Positions 1 through 13,698 of a DNA stretch of 64,000 bases are shown here, piece after piece. The stretch is from NCBI GenBank assembly GCA_031308135.1, contig JAHLJT010004567.1, forward strand, positions 129,961,356 through 130,025,355, in the 5' to 3' direction. This stretch comes from Acheta domesticus (taxonomy: Eukaryota; Arthropoda; Insecta; Orthoptera; Gryllidae). Under the pieces are notes generated by a model. It was not told the origin of the DNA and did no database searches. It saw only the letters and a program-made list of their open reading frames with translations. Positions within the stretch are counted from its first letter, which is position 1; every line of letters begins with the position of its first letter. The position numbers and the translations under genes were made by a program.

Positions 1-59
1 GACACATGTGGTCGGAGCGTGCTTTTCAGCACCGATGGGAGATGCTTCCTGTTCACCGT

Positions 60-310
60 CGTCCGTGCGTCATAGTGGTGGGGTGGTGCAGCAGCAGCAG
101 CTCGCTGGTGCGCCCGGCCCGTCGCGCGAGTGGTGAAGCCCCGAGGACGGGGGAGCGCGGGGCGAGCGAGCGGCTTCTGGGAGGCGCTATCTTATCGCGC
201 GCGCCCTTATCAGCCGTCGCTCCTCTGGTAATGAGTCGGCGCCTGGCGCAGGCAGCGCTCTGACCCAAAGCCGCTATCCTCTGCGCCCTCCCGCCCGCCC
301 CATCCTCGGC
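60..310. other. CpG-rich island, no gene recognised
   Basis: GC-rich stretch dense in CpG, including an alternating CG run near 200-207. Short open frames on both strands overlap each other and look like by-products of high GC. No domain, splice structure or start context supports a gene. It could be a promoter-type CpG island, which I cannot test from sequence alone. Confidence 0.5.
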
Positions 311-720
311 CGGCCGCCCTCCCCGCCAACCCACCCTCCCATCATCACATCCCATTAACGCACGCACCCACCCACCCACCCGCAGCCCGACCCTCGGCCC
401 GCCTCCCACCAACCCACCCTCCCATCACCATCCCACCCACGCACCCACCTGCTCGTCGCCCGACCCTCCCATCACCCCTTCATCTCACCATGCGCCAACT
501 AGCCCGACCTTCCGCCAGGCGGCCTCCCATCAACCCACTAACCCTCTCCCATAACCCATCATCCCACCAACGCACCCAACCGGGCCCGCAAACCGTCATC
601 CGACCGTCCTTCCATCACGCCTTCATTTCATCAGCCCGATCGCTCCCCGCCCACCCGCGCGCGCACTCACCCGCCCGACCCTGTACTCACCCAACCGCTC
701 GCGCGAGCCTTTCGCAAGCG
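296..720. repeat. Degenerate C-rich minisatellite
   Basis: The plus strand is built from CCCACC, CCCATCA and CCCGACCCT blocks. Blocks starting CCCGACC recur near 385, 459 and 503, so the period is uneven, about 45-80 bp. The strand is strongly C over G. The frame at 490-777 lies in this low-complexity DNA and is not credible as a gene. Confidence 0.6.
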
Positions 721-799
721 CCTGGCGCGGGGAAGTCAGCTGCGCCATCGGGAACTCGAATTTATGGAGCCAACTAACACTGTCAGTTGTTGTTTTTAA

Positions 800-2244
<1,445 letters not shown>

Positions 2245-3149
2245 GAACCTCCTGTGGAACGAGTGATCACTATTTTAGTTTCGAAGAGAACTACACAAGC
2301 CAACCTTAAAAGTTTTTTTTCACGTGACGTCTCACGACATCATTAGGATATGTTTCGCACATTTTCAGCAAGGAATGTGAAAGAAGTATATATCACTTTT
2401 TAATATTTTAAAAATGAGATGAAACATACGTCTACCCAACAATTGCAACTGCTAAATGCCATAATCAAGATCTACGGATCATTAGATTTTTTTCCAGGGG
2501 GACATTCAAATCTCATACTGCACGGCTCGGTACTGCACGTGAATAAAAACAGTTCTATAATTGACTGGCATTAAATTGCATTGGAAATCAAAAACTCGCA
2601 TTAATGTTTTCGTTGATTATTTGCGTGTCTATTTCTATTTTATTATCCCTCCTACTTCATTTCACATACATATCGAGTTTCTTCTTGTTTCTCACCACCC
2701 AAGGTAAGGAATGAAGGAACCCTACAGAATTGTCATAGATCGTCCTAAACGGTCTCATTTACGAAACGACATACGAAGGAGGAACGTTTCCGATTTATGC
2801 ATGGAGGTAAATTGTGATGTTGGGTAACGTAATGTAAACTGCTTGCCCAATTACTGTCCATACCATAATCTGCCAACTTATTTTAACGTTACAAATATGA
2901 CGCAGAACTGGGTGTAATTTTCTATACAGCAGTAGCACACATGCTGCGTCGTGTCCGTGGTTTCTTATAAATGGTACGAAAATCATCTTTACGTAATCTT
3001 GCACTCAAAAACACGGATGGTGTTTTATTTAATTGAAGTGAAAATGCCTTCCAGGAATCAATTTTCCTTATAAAGTTAATAATATTGATACGTATCAAGC
3101 GAGGAAGATTACCAACATTCATATTCGAGAAAATGCAGCAAATCAAAAA

Positions 3150-3214
3150 GTTCAAAATTCACCTCCTACAAACAATGTTCAAAAAAAAAATGTTCAAAAT
3201 TCACCTCCTACAAA
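3150..3214. repeat. Short direct duplication (2 x 23 bp)
   Basis: The same 23 bases occur at 3150-3172 and 3192-3214, an offset of 42 bp, separated by a short A-rich spacer. This is a local slippage or duplication product. Confidence 0.85.
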
Positions 3215-5066
3215 AACATCAATTAACCTTTCTTGGAAGTGGCCTAATCACCACTTCAATGTGTTCAATTCCTGATACAAAGAAGAGTGATGATCTAAAT
3301 TCACCGAGCTGACTTAAAATGTCATTTAAGTTGGTCAGATATAGTTTCCTTTGTCGGCAAATCTACAAATAGTGAGCATATCTCGTTGAATGCTGCTCAA
3401 TTATAAAACAGACACCGTTATCCGTCAATGACAAAGTCAGTATTGTAAAATACAACTCCAAATATTTTCAAACTTCTTGTAAAAAGATCACGGAAAATAA
3501 AAATAAATAAATGTTCACATGATAACACGATGAATTAACAGTGACTCGAGAAAACAGATAAGTTACAACTGCATAGAATTCGAAGTAAAATCGAAATGTG
3601 CGTCATTTCTGCTTCATTCAATGAGTCACGCTTTTCACAATGGACTGACCTTCACTCTTTCTAAGACAGTGTAAAATGAAAGATGTAATCAATTTAGTTT
3701 TTTCACAGCCGTGTCAAATATCGTTCACCGCGTTTTCGTTTTGAGATCGTTTACAAGCACCTCACAGGATATTCTCAAAGTCGTAAACGTTTCTACACAA
3801 TATACACTGCATAATTCTGTAAATTTGGAAACCGGCTTTTGTTGTTTCATCTGAGTCGTTTCAACGAGATCCCACTCACCAGTTCACTAATCACTTAAGT
3901 TCAAAACGAATATTATTCAAAATGTGAAAATGTGGACGCTTCACATAAAAATCGACTATTGACGCCCAGTATTTTTTCGAGCGACTGGATCTCAGATTGC
4001 TGTACTGTGGAAATGGGCAACAGTGGTAATTGCCTGATTTTTCTCTCCTAGGCGGCAGTCTATCACTTGTGATCAACTTTTCAATAATTCAATAATCAAC
4101 TATCACTACATTGTTCATGATACAAATATTTCACCCTATAGAACTATCACCTTAAGTTAAAAGTATTCTTAAACACGAAGAGGGTCTGTTCCTCATTACA
4201 TTACAATGATCGACACCTCTGGACCTATTCGACGAGTACAAATAATGCGACTTTACCCACGAGACGAAATGTACAGTGCATTTTGGCGTAAAGAGTTCGA
4301 GATCGTTTCTAAAAGCAAAATAATACCTTAGGCATTTCACAACAAAAACTATCGACCCCTCACTCTTTCGCAGCTATGTTAGAAACGGCTGCTTAGACAC
4401 GCAATAAATGTATCGGCGCCCCGCCCCTCTAGTTATCTGCACAAAGACAAGAAGGAAGAGAAGTAAATATACAGTCGCGTAACTTAAGCACGTCCTGCAA
4501 TATTATTTTTGAACGGCTGAAGTTATTTCAATGCAGTTTCCAGAGAAGTGTATGAAAGAATGGGGCTAGTTGTATTCATTTACTTTTTATCACTTGTAAT
4601 TTACGGGATATTGAGGTAACTGTTTTGGTTTTTTTCCCTTAAAATGGAACTATACATGTTTTTTATTGACATGAAGAGCGTAAAACGACGAATCCAATGA
4701 CATACATAGTTATATGTTAGATGAGAATTTTTTGAATAATTTTGATTTTTGTGACTCATGTTTAATAGGTATTGTAACGCCCCGAGCGCGCGTTAGAAGG
4801 GAGAGCACTTCGTGACCTTGGGTGGTGGACTGTCACATTCAAAATATCCGTTAAATGCTAGTCGCTAAATATATAGTCTCCCAACCAACGTTAATAATTT
4901 GAAACTATTCTCGTTGACCTCGTTTTTTGATAGGTTAACTCAACGTGGGAATGATTCTCGAATGCTACCTTTCTTCATGTTTCATCGATGAAATTACGTA
5001 TGATAATTAAATATAATTAATTATGTGCACAATTACCCATCCTATTCATTTGAAACTAGTGAGAAC

Positions 5067-5087
5067 CCGTGCGATTAAATCGCACGG
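5067..5087. repeat. Palindrome, 10-bp arms
   Basis: CCGTGCGATT and its exact reverse complement are separated by a single A. It stands out as a CpG-containing palindrome in AT-rich DNA. It may be the remnant of a small inverted-repeat element, but no partner copy was noticed in the window. Confidence 0.8.
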
Positions 5088-6308
5088 TTAGTCAAATAAC
5101 CAACTGTTTTCTGCTTAAATTCTTTTTTTGTATTCCAGCATTATAAACGACCTAACTTCACTAAGATCACTAACCTCTCATATTTCAAGATTTCTATTCA
5201 ATGTAGAAAATCACGTTCACGTGCTTACACAACCTACACTAAATTGAAACAAACAAAGATTGCATTTCCCGCCACCGTCCGAGTGTAATTTTCTTCCGAT
5301 AGATCGCGCGGCAATCAGATATTACAGATCCCGAATTACTACTTTTTTTAATATTTAGGTATATTTAACGCCCTTTTTCAATACGAATGTCCCATGTGCA
5401 GGTGAAAAGAAACACGATTTTTCAATCTATTGCTTCTGTATACAGATCGGTTTCGTATGTCGCCCCAATTTATTGAAAAGACCAAACAGCCCTTTGAGAA
5501 ATAATATATAAGATGTTGGAATGACTGTGTGACCTAAAAAAAAAACAGGTAACAAAATTTGATTACTATACGATATGATGAGGTAAGTACTGAAGCCTAA
5601 AAAAGCGTTTTGAATTGACTTGAATTTGATCATCAAAAAAATGCTTCTTTTTTTTCTTCCAGAGCATGCTCTATAACCTCCATCTACCAAGAAATTATGC
5701 AGTCTTGAGAATTGTTACGTAACATTCTGGGAGGTGGAACGAAGCCAACGTCGTGATAAACAAAATTTACAATTCCGTGAAAAAAGCTTGGCTTGACGCT
5801 ATAAACTTGGCAAACACTCTGAATGACCGCTACCATATGCGCTTAACGTTACGATTACTTTAGAGATTTTATTTCTGGAACTGTGTTACTCTCTTAATAT
5901 GCATAAACTTTTTATTTCAGAACCTTCATGAATGAAAATGTGATGCTGAACTTCTATATTGGTAAATATAACGTGGTGACATACACACATTCACATCTAT
6001 TCTCGCAAATAAATTTACATTTGTTTAATTTTTCAGGCAAATAAAAATCAAGGAGTTTATTCATACGTTAAAGAAGACTTTACAGATGTAACTGTCTTAT
6101 TACCATAGATTCTGCTAAATAATTCCCATAAACCAGGGAACATTCAGTGTCTCGGCCATGTTGTGGTTACAATTGTACTAACAACTGCAATGGTGGGTAA
6201 TGTCACGTCATACGACCTTAATTAGAATACTGTTCGACTGATTCTGTTCTCAAACCGCTTTCGTTCTTGACAAAAAGAAAAGAGTAAATCGTTAACCCTC
6301 TGGCGGGA

Positions 6309-6336
6309 ACATTTTCCCCCTTCAGTGGGAAAATGT
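6309..6336. repeat. Hairpin, 10-bp arms, 8-nt loop
   Basis: ACATTTTCCC at 6309-6318 is followed after 8 bases by its exact complement at 6327-6336. No U-run or family match gives it a function. Confidence 0.7.
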
Positions 6337-8504
6337 GCCTCAGAGACAGACATTACCAAAACGTACCAATGGCTCACCTTTGAATCATGGAATTCAGAAA
6401 ATATCTTGTTTAGCTACATGTTCTTATTAACAAGACTTTTTTCAAAAAAAAAAATATTGTGAATTTTACTAAGTTTGACAAAAAACAATGGTTTTCTTAT
6501 TTTCTGGGACATTCAGAGTGTCTATAATAAGTATCCCAAATCAACATCTTTTAAGTGATTAACATGAAAATCCATAAAACACTTGTCAGAAAATTATTTC
6601 TATGAAAAGCAGATATCAAAACCTACAACTGTGGAAGCATGTCTTTGAGGCATCGCTAGTTTAAAAAAAAAAGTTTACATGAAAAAGTCGCATACCACAG
6701 CTGCAATGACCCTCTCCCTTTGACGATTATAAACGTACTGAAGCACTTGAGATTGAAGGCACTTGGTGTACTTATAGCGCTCCCAGTGATAACAAAAGAA
6801 ACAGTGTCCGCCTGTCACACAGATGTTCCCACTAGAGGGAGCGGCATTTTAAAGAAAATGTCTCTCTTTTTACGCTCACCACATCCTCCGCACACACAAT
6901 CACGAAGCAGCACCGCGGTGCACCGTCCGAAATCAGAAAAGTGTGCGGTCATCATCCGAACTATATGGCGAGTTGCTCTCGATCCCCGGAGAGTTCGCAA
7001 ACTGCAGGTTGTTCACGGATGGCACAGTTCGCCATATCGCAGAATCCACGTAAGAATGAGCCAAACTTACAGTTCGCTAAACAAGTGAACATCACATGTA
7101 CTTCAGAGAAGTATCCCTCCGCCGCGACAGCTATTCAGGCACGCCTCTTCGTAAAGTGTTTATGGCTCCCGTTAAGACATCACGGCTTTCCATGGTTTAC
7201 AACCATACAATTATATAAAAAATAAATATAAAACGCAAAGCACAGAACCACGAAACGCTCACAATCACAGCTTCCCGCAGCTCGCCACCTGCCGGAAACA
7301 CGTGGACCGGCATCTCACATTCAAGACTGTTTTAAAATAAACATAATACTTATCACACAAAAAGTAAATTCAATATGTTCATAAAAAAAGGAATTTTTAC
7401 AGTACAGCACGTAACACTGCATTTCCTAATTTCAATTATATCTCGTGGCGCACTATATTTTCGTCGGACGAGGGCTTCACAAAAGGAAGCGTCGAAGCCA
7501 TTTACATATTAGCCAACTAGAAACGAAAGAATGGAGGAAGGAGAGTCTAATGGGATCAAGGACACAACGACCACAGAACCTTCAGTTATGTTGCCAGCAC
7601 TAGCTGTCAAAATGGCTCAATCTTACAAAAATCGCTCTACAGCCCATAGCCCCATTGCGTTGTACTCAATTCACATTTTCACACCTAATTTCGGAGTAGG
7701 GACGGAAATCGAAGGTAGGATTCTGATTCAGGGGTGAAACACGGAATGCACGTCATGCCACAACACAATTCAAAATATCAATGTCGTAAGTGGAATTCGA
7801 ACTGATTGTCTTGGAGTAACATGAGCGCACAAGGCCCAAACCCATCTAGACCTCTATATTATGTTATTATTTCAGGCCGTGTAAGTAATTATTTCTGGAA
7901 AACCGAAAATCATTTCTCTGAAGTTCGTCGGCTCATTCCGCAACGACACGATACGAGAAAAATAATTCTGTTGTCATGAAGCCGATTACAACCAAATAAG
8001 TAGACGCAGCCTGAGAAGCCACCTAAGTAGCGTAGACATCTGCAGCGATACCTGTACAGCTCGAAGATTGTGTTCGAACTTCGCAGAAGGGATTGATGAT
8101 CTCTCATTATGATTGTGAAGTGGAATTTGCGTATCCCATAAAATCATCTAAATATTCATCAGTTCTCGACACACGATCTATAACAGACCGTCAAGCATTA
8201 CACTTGTAGTGCCGAAGAAAAGAAAACGACGATGAAGACGAATAAGACAGTAAGGAACAAAAAGTAAGACAAATTCTTTTTAAATTACACTTGAATTTTG
8301 TACACAACAGTGCTTTGTAACACTACTCTATCGACTCGATCACCACCACTCGAAATCCCGAAAGCTAATAGAGTTGGAAATTGAGTAGATATAAGAGAAT
8401 TTTTTTTTCGAAAAAGCTGATCACAACAAAAGCAGCAGCCAAGGCAAAGATGCGGTAGTGGCGCTGCGATTCGCACGCATCATAGCGGCGCAGCCCGGGG
8501 CGGG

Positions 8505-8830
8505 ACGAATTGAGGCGGGGTGATGCAGAGCAATGCGGCGAGGCACGGCGCGGGGCGGGGTGGGGAAAGCTGAGAAGTGAGGCGGGGCAAAACGGGGCGG
8601 GGAGGGTTGGGCGGGGCGGGGCGGAGCGGGGCGGGGCGGGGTGGGCGGGGCGGGACGAGGCGGGGCGAGGCGGGGCGGGACGGGACGAGGCGAGGCAAGG
8701 CGGGGCGGGGCGGGACGAGGCGGGGCGGGACGAGGCGGGGCGGGACGAGGCGGGGCGGGGCGGGGCGGGGCGGGACGGGACGAGGCGAGGCGGGGCGGGG
8801 CGAAGCGGAGCGAGGCAGGGGTAACGCGGG
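8505..8830. repeat. Degenerate pentanucleotide array (GGGGC/GGGAC/GAGGC)
   Basis: Tandem 5-bp units, mainly GGGGC, GGGAC, GAGGC and GAAGC, run for about 320 bp with all G-rich units on the plus strand. Other GC-rich arrays in this window share the 5-bp period with different units. Confidence 0.85.
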
Positions 8831-9116
8831 GCGGGGAGGGACGGCGTGGTGTGGCGCGGGTGAGGAAAGAGAGGCGCGGGATAGCATGGCTGGCAGAGGC
8901 GGGGCTTTTCGAGGCGAGAAGAGGGGTGTGGTGGAGGGGGGCGGGGCGGGACGGGACGGCGGCCGCGGAATGCCGGCGGGGAAACCCTCCAAACCGCAGC
9001 GCGGCGCTCGTTCACAAGAAACCCTTCGCCGGCGACGGCGACGACGCCGCCGCCGCCGCGGAATTTTCCCTTTCCCGCCAGGCGCTGCTGGCAGACCATT
9101 CGACCCCTCGCCGCTG

Positions 9117-9181
9117 CGCGCTGCAGCGGAACAAAACGCGAAGGTTACAACTCCACGCGTGGGCAGGGATGACGACATGCA
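9117..9181 (+). repeat. Dispersed ~65-bp repeat, copy A
   Basis: Clearly related to 10189-10252. Both begin CGCGCTGCA, both contain CGGAACAAA followed by GCGAAG, and both end with a GACGACATGCA or GATTGCAATGACAC type sequence. The copies are in the same orientation about 1.07 kb apart. Confidence 0.65.
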
Positions 9182-9200
9182 ACCGGCACGTGTATTAGTT

Positions 9201-9896
9201 TTCTAATAGACTTCCGTCTTTCAGTTCATCCGTAGAGAGATTCTGAGTCGTACTTTGTGTACCAAGGTGAAATAGGAAGATTTTTGACTTGGTACACTAC
9301 CTAGTCCAAAGCATTCATATTTCGTCATTTACGGATTTTTATGCATTGAAAGTAGCTATTTCTATACTGTAATGAAGCGGAAATAATAGCAATTTAAATT
9401 ACCTGGCCAAGCAGTGGATGTTTCCATGACTACATGGGGGACTTCCCGGACGAAACCAATAGGCCAACTCTAGAAATCCCGTAGTGTCATAGAAAGACAT
9501 ACTTATGTGATGTACAATGTCGAGCTTCAATTTTATGACAATTTGTCTTTGAGAAATACAAATTTAACACATGATCACGAGAACATGATTTTTCCGTTCG
9601 GAGATTAGATATTTTGTTCTCTAATTGAATTTGTAGAATTAGTACGAAAACAATTTTGGTACGTTTCTAGATTCTTGTTGAAAAAAATTCAACTTCCATG
9701 TTCGAATGCTTTGTAAATATGCAACACTTTCTGGAACAAAAACTAGTTGGCGGACATATACATACTACTTATATTGAATACAAAATGTAAACGTCGGTAG
9801 TCTCATTATCATTGTTGTAATGTTTATTGGTCATCGGGAATCATTAGTTGTATTAAAATATTGAACCGAGTTCGGCGAGTTAATACGCATTATGTT
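9201..9896. other. AT-rich intergenic DNA
   Basis: Apparently unique AT-rich sequence. I see no gene, RNA or repeat in it. Confidence 0.5.
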
Positions 9897-9903
9897 GCTC
9901 TCG

Positions 9904-9945
<42 letters not shown>

Positions 9946-9997
9946 CTCTCTCTCTCGCTCTCTCTCTCTCGCTCTCTCTCTCTCTTTCTCTCTTTTT
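9897..9997. repeat. (CT)n microsatellite with periodic CG interruptions
   Basis: A run of CT dinucleotides with several TCG interruptions, most at regular intervals, grading into T-rich sequence at about 9985. It gives a false Leu/Ser-rich frame at 9861-10088. Confidence 0.95.
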
Positions 9998-10188
9998 CCC
10001 TTTCGGAACTAGTCTCGTAAAAAGTGTTAATTCGCTTTCACCAGGAAACCTCAACTTTACGGATGATAAACACTTCATAAATGGTTGATTTCAGGAAGGT
10101 GTGAAGATAAAAAGTGGTTTCGGTACACTGTTATTTTTCGAAAAACATTAAATACAAACCATTTGTGACAGGAGCACGTACGCCTTCC

Positions 10189-10252
10189 CGCGCTGCATCG
10201 GAACAAAGCGCGAAGTTTCCAACTCGACGGTCGGGCAACGATTGCAATGACA
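10189..10252 (+). repeat. Dispersed ~65-bp repeat, copy B
   Basis: Partner of 9117-9181, in the same orientation. Here it sits in AT-rich DNA without the pentamer array, so the repeated unit is separable from the GC island. Confidence 0.65.
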
Positions 10253-10425
10253 CGCGATTTTTTTTTTTAATTTACGCGCCTTATACTGTTTTACAGTGCA
10301 TTGGTGCAAATAAGATGTGATTCAGAAACTGTCTAGGAGGATTCATGCAGGACAAGTACTTTTTAGACAAATGCTGAATTTGTTACAGGCTCGCTGCACA
10401 TAAAATTTTAATAAATTATTTTCAC

Positions 10426-10489
10426 GGTATAGTACTACGAAAAAGTATAGTACCTACATAGTATAGTACATGGTATAGTACTACGAAAA
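10426..10489. repeat. Short tandem-like repeats of GTATAGTAC
   Basis: GGTATAGTACTACGAAAA occurs at about 10426-10443 and again at 10472-10489, with two further GTATAGTAC copies between them at 10445 and 10461. Confidence 0.8.
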
Positions 10490-10508
10490 TGGAAGGATAC
10501 GTATTGTA

Positions 10509-10537
10509 ACACTGTAACAGGAATAGTGTTACAGTGT
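10509..10537. repeat. Hairpin, 10-bp arms
   Basis: ACACTGTAAC at 10509-10518 pairs exactly with GTTACAGTGT at 10528-10537 across a 9-nt loop. It lies next to short GTATGAG repeats. No function is assigned. Confidence 0.7.
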
Positions 10538-10759
10538 ATGAGAGTATGAGTGTATGAGAAGTTGTAGCAGAAACGTAAGCTTTTGAAAACTCTAAATGGA
10601 GCGGGAGAAATAATTATTTTTTTAATAGGTAGTCGCGGGTTTTCCTAAGATGGACAGTTTCCAATTATGACAACAAACGGGAATGCTTGTTACATTTAAA
10701 AGTTCAAATCTTCCCTCCCCCCTCCGAGTCCAAAGGTAACTTCAGTGTCACCTGTAGGC

Positions 10760-11640
10760 CTTTCGAGAAACAGCCCGTTCACAGCACAGCTCAAGCATGC
10801 GTGGCATCGCAGAACTCGATTAGCTGGCGCGCGACAAAAAGGAAATGCAGGGAAGCCAAGCCGCCCTGCTGCGGCAGGTGTCTCCTCGGGCTCGTCGCGG
10901 CGGCGGCGGCGGCGGGTCGGGCTAACGGCACGGTTCGTAAATAACAAAACGGTTCTCAGCGCGCGGTGCGCGGCCGCCTGCGTTAAAAGCGCATCAATGA
11001 AAGCGCGCGCGGACGAGGTGGGGGCGGACGTGGAGCGACGAGGAGGAAGTGGCGCGGGGGGGAGCACGTTTCGGCGCTGGGAACCTCGACGCCAAACCAG
11101 GGCGCGGGCCAAGAACATGTTGACAGCGAAGCGAGGTAGACGGGCAATGCGGAAGGGCGGAGACGGGATGGAGACGATTGCAGTGACAGTGGCTATGATC
11201 TGAAGGAGAAACACGCTGGCAAACGGTTGGGGAGCTGGAGTCTGAATGGCTGCGGGACGGTAAGGTAACAACTGGTGGTAGGACTGCTAACGGGTGGGTC
11301 CGGTGTGAAGTCTGTGATGGCAGTGTTGGGACTGGGGACAGATCTTGCGACGTTTGGTCACTGAGGCCACGAGGCGTTGGTGAGGCGAGGGGGCGGGGCC
11401 GTGTGTTTTCAGGAGCGGAAGCGACGCGGTCGGCAACGGCCAGAGGTGGGAGGCGGGCGGCAGCAAGGCAGGGGCGGAAGTACACGTTCAGCCGCTGGGA
11501 AAGGGAACAGTGTCGCAGCCACCGAGAAACCCGTCGCATGACGGCGTAGCGAGAGGGAAAATAACGCTGTTGACGGCGCGGAGCGTCGCGTCAAAAGAGG
11601 CGAAGGCGAGCGCCGGCTCTCCTTTTTAGCGCCGGCGCTT
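10760..11640. other. CpG-rich island, no gene recognised
   Basis: About 0.9 kb of GC-rich, CpG-dense, mostly non-repetitive DNA, with a short GCG triplet run near 10898-10916. Overlapping frames of 150-190 codons exist on both strands but are low-complexity Arg/Pro/Ser-rich and mutually exclusive. A promoter or first exon of an unseen gene is possible. Confidence 0.45.
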
Positions 11641-12115
11641 TATTACGTTATGTTCGCCCGCGCGCTGTAAGAGCTCGGCAGACGCGGAGCGCGTGGCGCG
11701 GCGCGGCGGGGCGGGGCGGGGCGGGAGAGGCAAAGGGCGCGTGGCGGGGGGAGAGGAGACTGCGATGGCCGCGAGTGCGTGGGAGGCAGGAAAGTGAGGG
11801 ACAAGGTGAAGGCTTGACGACAGGAAAGCGGCGCGGCGAAGCGCCGGAAGGAGGGGAGTGACTACGAAGAAGAGCACACTGTGGTGATGGCGCTGGTGGG
11901 AGTGGAGGCATAGAGACCGGGCAGGGCAACGCACGCGAGACAGAACGGGACAGAACAAGGCCAAACAGGGCAGTATAGGACGGGACGGGGCTGGTCGGGG
12001 CAGGACGGGTCTGGGGGGAGGAGGAAAGGCGGTGCCTGAGCGGGTAAAGAAGAAGCGGGGGTGGGGATGGGAGTCGAAACGAAACGTGGCGGGGAGGGGC
12101 GAGGAGAGGAGAGCA
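11641..12115. repeat. G-rich degenerate repeat region with pentamer blocks
   Basis: Continues the GC island but becomes purine-rich on the plus strand. GGGGC/GGCGC units occur at about 11698-11728 and GGGAC/AGGAC-type units at about 11930-12020. The opposite-strand frames are Pro/Ser/Leu-rich artefacts. Confidence 0.65.
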
Positions 12116-12898
12116 AAAGCGGAGGAAAATTAGAATGGTAACGGAGGTAACGAAGGAAGCAGGAATTGAAGAGTACGTTGTTTTTGTTGTTGTGGTGGTG
12201 GAGGTGGTGCAAAGGCGTCGTCTCCTGGCGGGGGCGTGGCTGGGAGTCTGCAGAGGGGTCAGTGACTGGGACTATTCCGACGACGGTAAAGAGACACGAG
12301 TCGTGCCAACAACACAGTTACACAACTTCACCAACGCGTTGGTGCAACCACAGACCATGACTGCAAATCATTTTCGCATTATTAAACTGATTACTTTCAA
12401 ACATCCGATAAGTTCTTAGCTGCATATGTGGACTCCAGAATTTTGTCTTGTACATATTTGTTGCCCATTATTACCGATAGATAATTTCCTTTTAAAATAT
12501 CATTTCTGATAGTTGGCTTCGCCGTTTAATGTCTTCTATACACGCAAAGAGATTATTTTATTCGTTAGAGCGTGTGAACGCTTCAAAATGGGATTTTGGA
12601 GCTGTCATAAATAAGTTCACAACCAATAAGATATGGAATTATCACTGGTTCATAACATAAAATTACATCAAGCGCGAGCTCACGACAACTTTCCTATGTT
12701 CACAAGAGATTCCACAAATACTAAATGATACATTTAAAGTCGAGATTTTCGGAAGCAAAAAACTTGGTACTGGCGTAAACCTCGCTCACTCTTGAAGTTC
12801 CTAAAGATATGAAACACTAGCAACGAGTAGGGCCATCAACCGGCGACTTGCGTGGGCTAATCCAAAAAGAGAAGAGTAAAACCTCTTAGGATAATGAA
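12116..12898. other. AT-rich intergenic DNA left of the hAT insertion
   Basis: A short GTT/GTG-rich patch at about 12178-12210 is followed by apparently unique AT-rich sequence. No gene is seen. It forms the left flank of the transposon, whose target-site duplication begins at 12899. Confidence 0.5.
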
Positions 12899-12906
12899 GT
12901 ATCTAC

Positions 12907-12920
12907 CAGTGGCGTAGCGT
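12907..12920 (+). repeat. hAT left terminal inverted repeat
   Basis: CAGTGGCGTAGCGT is the left end of the hAT element. Just inside, at 12923-12949, GGGGACGCT and AGCATCCCC form a small imperfect inverted repeat with one mismatch. The TSD copy GTATCTAC lies immediately outside. Confidence 0.95.
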
Positions 12921-13698
12921 CAGGGGACGCTGAGATGCTGAGCATCCCCGTGTATAATATTAATAAACGCCCGTAAATACTATATTGATAATCTTACAAG
13001 TGGTCCGTTGAGCGTAACACGTTTTGTATTAATTTTGAAGTCATTTCCTATGATTGAATTCGGCGGGTTGTCGACGCTGGCCTGTGATTGCTTGGATGCT
13101 AAAATGCTTTAGCGTCTGCCACGAGATTGCGACGACGAATGACGCATGCGCAGATGGCGAGGTTCCCCTCACCCCTCTTCACCCCTGGCCCAGAGAAACC
13201 CGACTGCTGTACGCTAGCGTCTATGCGGACAGAATCTAATGAAATGAATTGCTCGTTTGTGCAAGAAGTTGCTCGTTTGTGCACGAGAGCGCAGCACACT
13301 CCAGGTGGTCAGTAAATTATCTCTCTCTCACTCTGGAGTCCCCGCTTGTGGTCATGTGCACAAACTGTAGAAGTAGTTCCTATCTACTAATTCTCAATTC
13401 ATATCCAAGAAACTGAATTATTCCTTAAAGAAATTACATATTATTTTAGTCTGCAATGTATAAATTCACAAATGGTCTCATTGCCATTGGCGTATGAGAA
13501 TTAAAGCTCAGCCCGTTGTATAATTTGCTTTGAAGACGTCGGCAGCCCTGGCTGCTGTGAGGATTTTGTGGGAAGCACCTACTCCGTCGAAAGCAAGCGA
13601 GATCGTGGAAGTAGTTCCAATGTATCTGGCTTGTGTTGCGTGCGCCTGTGAGGTTAAGTAGTTCATAGTGACGATTTGTGAACAGCAAAAACTATAAA

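Larger units (their letters stand above)
8470..9200. other. GC-rich CpG island
   Basis: A sharply bounded GC-rich block in AT-rich DNA. Its left part is a pentamer repeat (listed separately). Its right part (about 8980-9190) is non-repetitive CpG-rich DNA with GAC/GCC triplet runs near 9030-9060. Frames of 185-244 codons occur on both strands but consist of Gly/Arg or Pro/Ser/Arg repeats and are not credible proteins. Confidence 0.6.

Noticed and set aside
8365..9206. Several 185-244 codon frames
   Set aside because: They are readings of the GGGGC/GGGAC array and adjoining CpG island on both strands.
13678..13698. Upstream start for the transposase at a GTG codon
   Set aside because: GTG is not a usual eukaryotic start. 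An in-frame stop lies just upstream, and the first ATG is at 13699.
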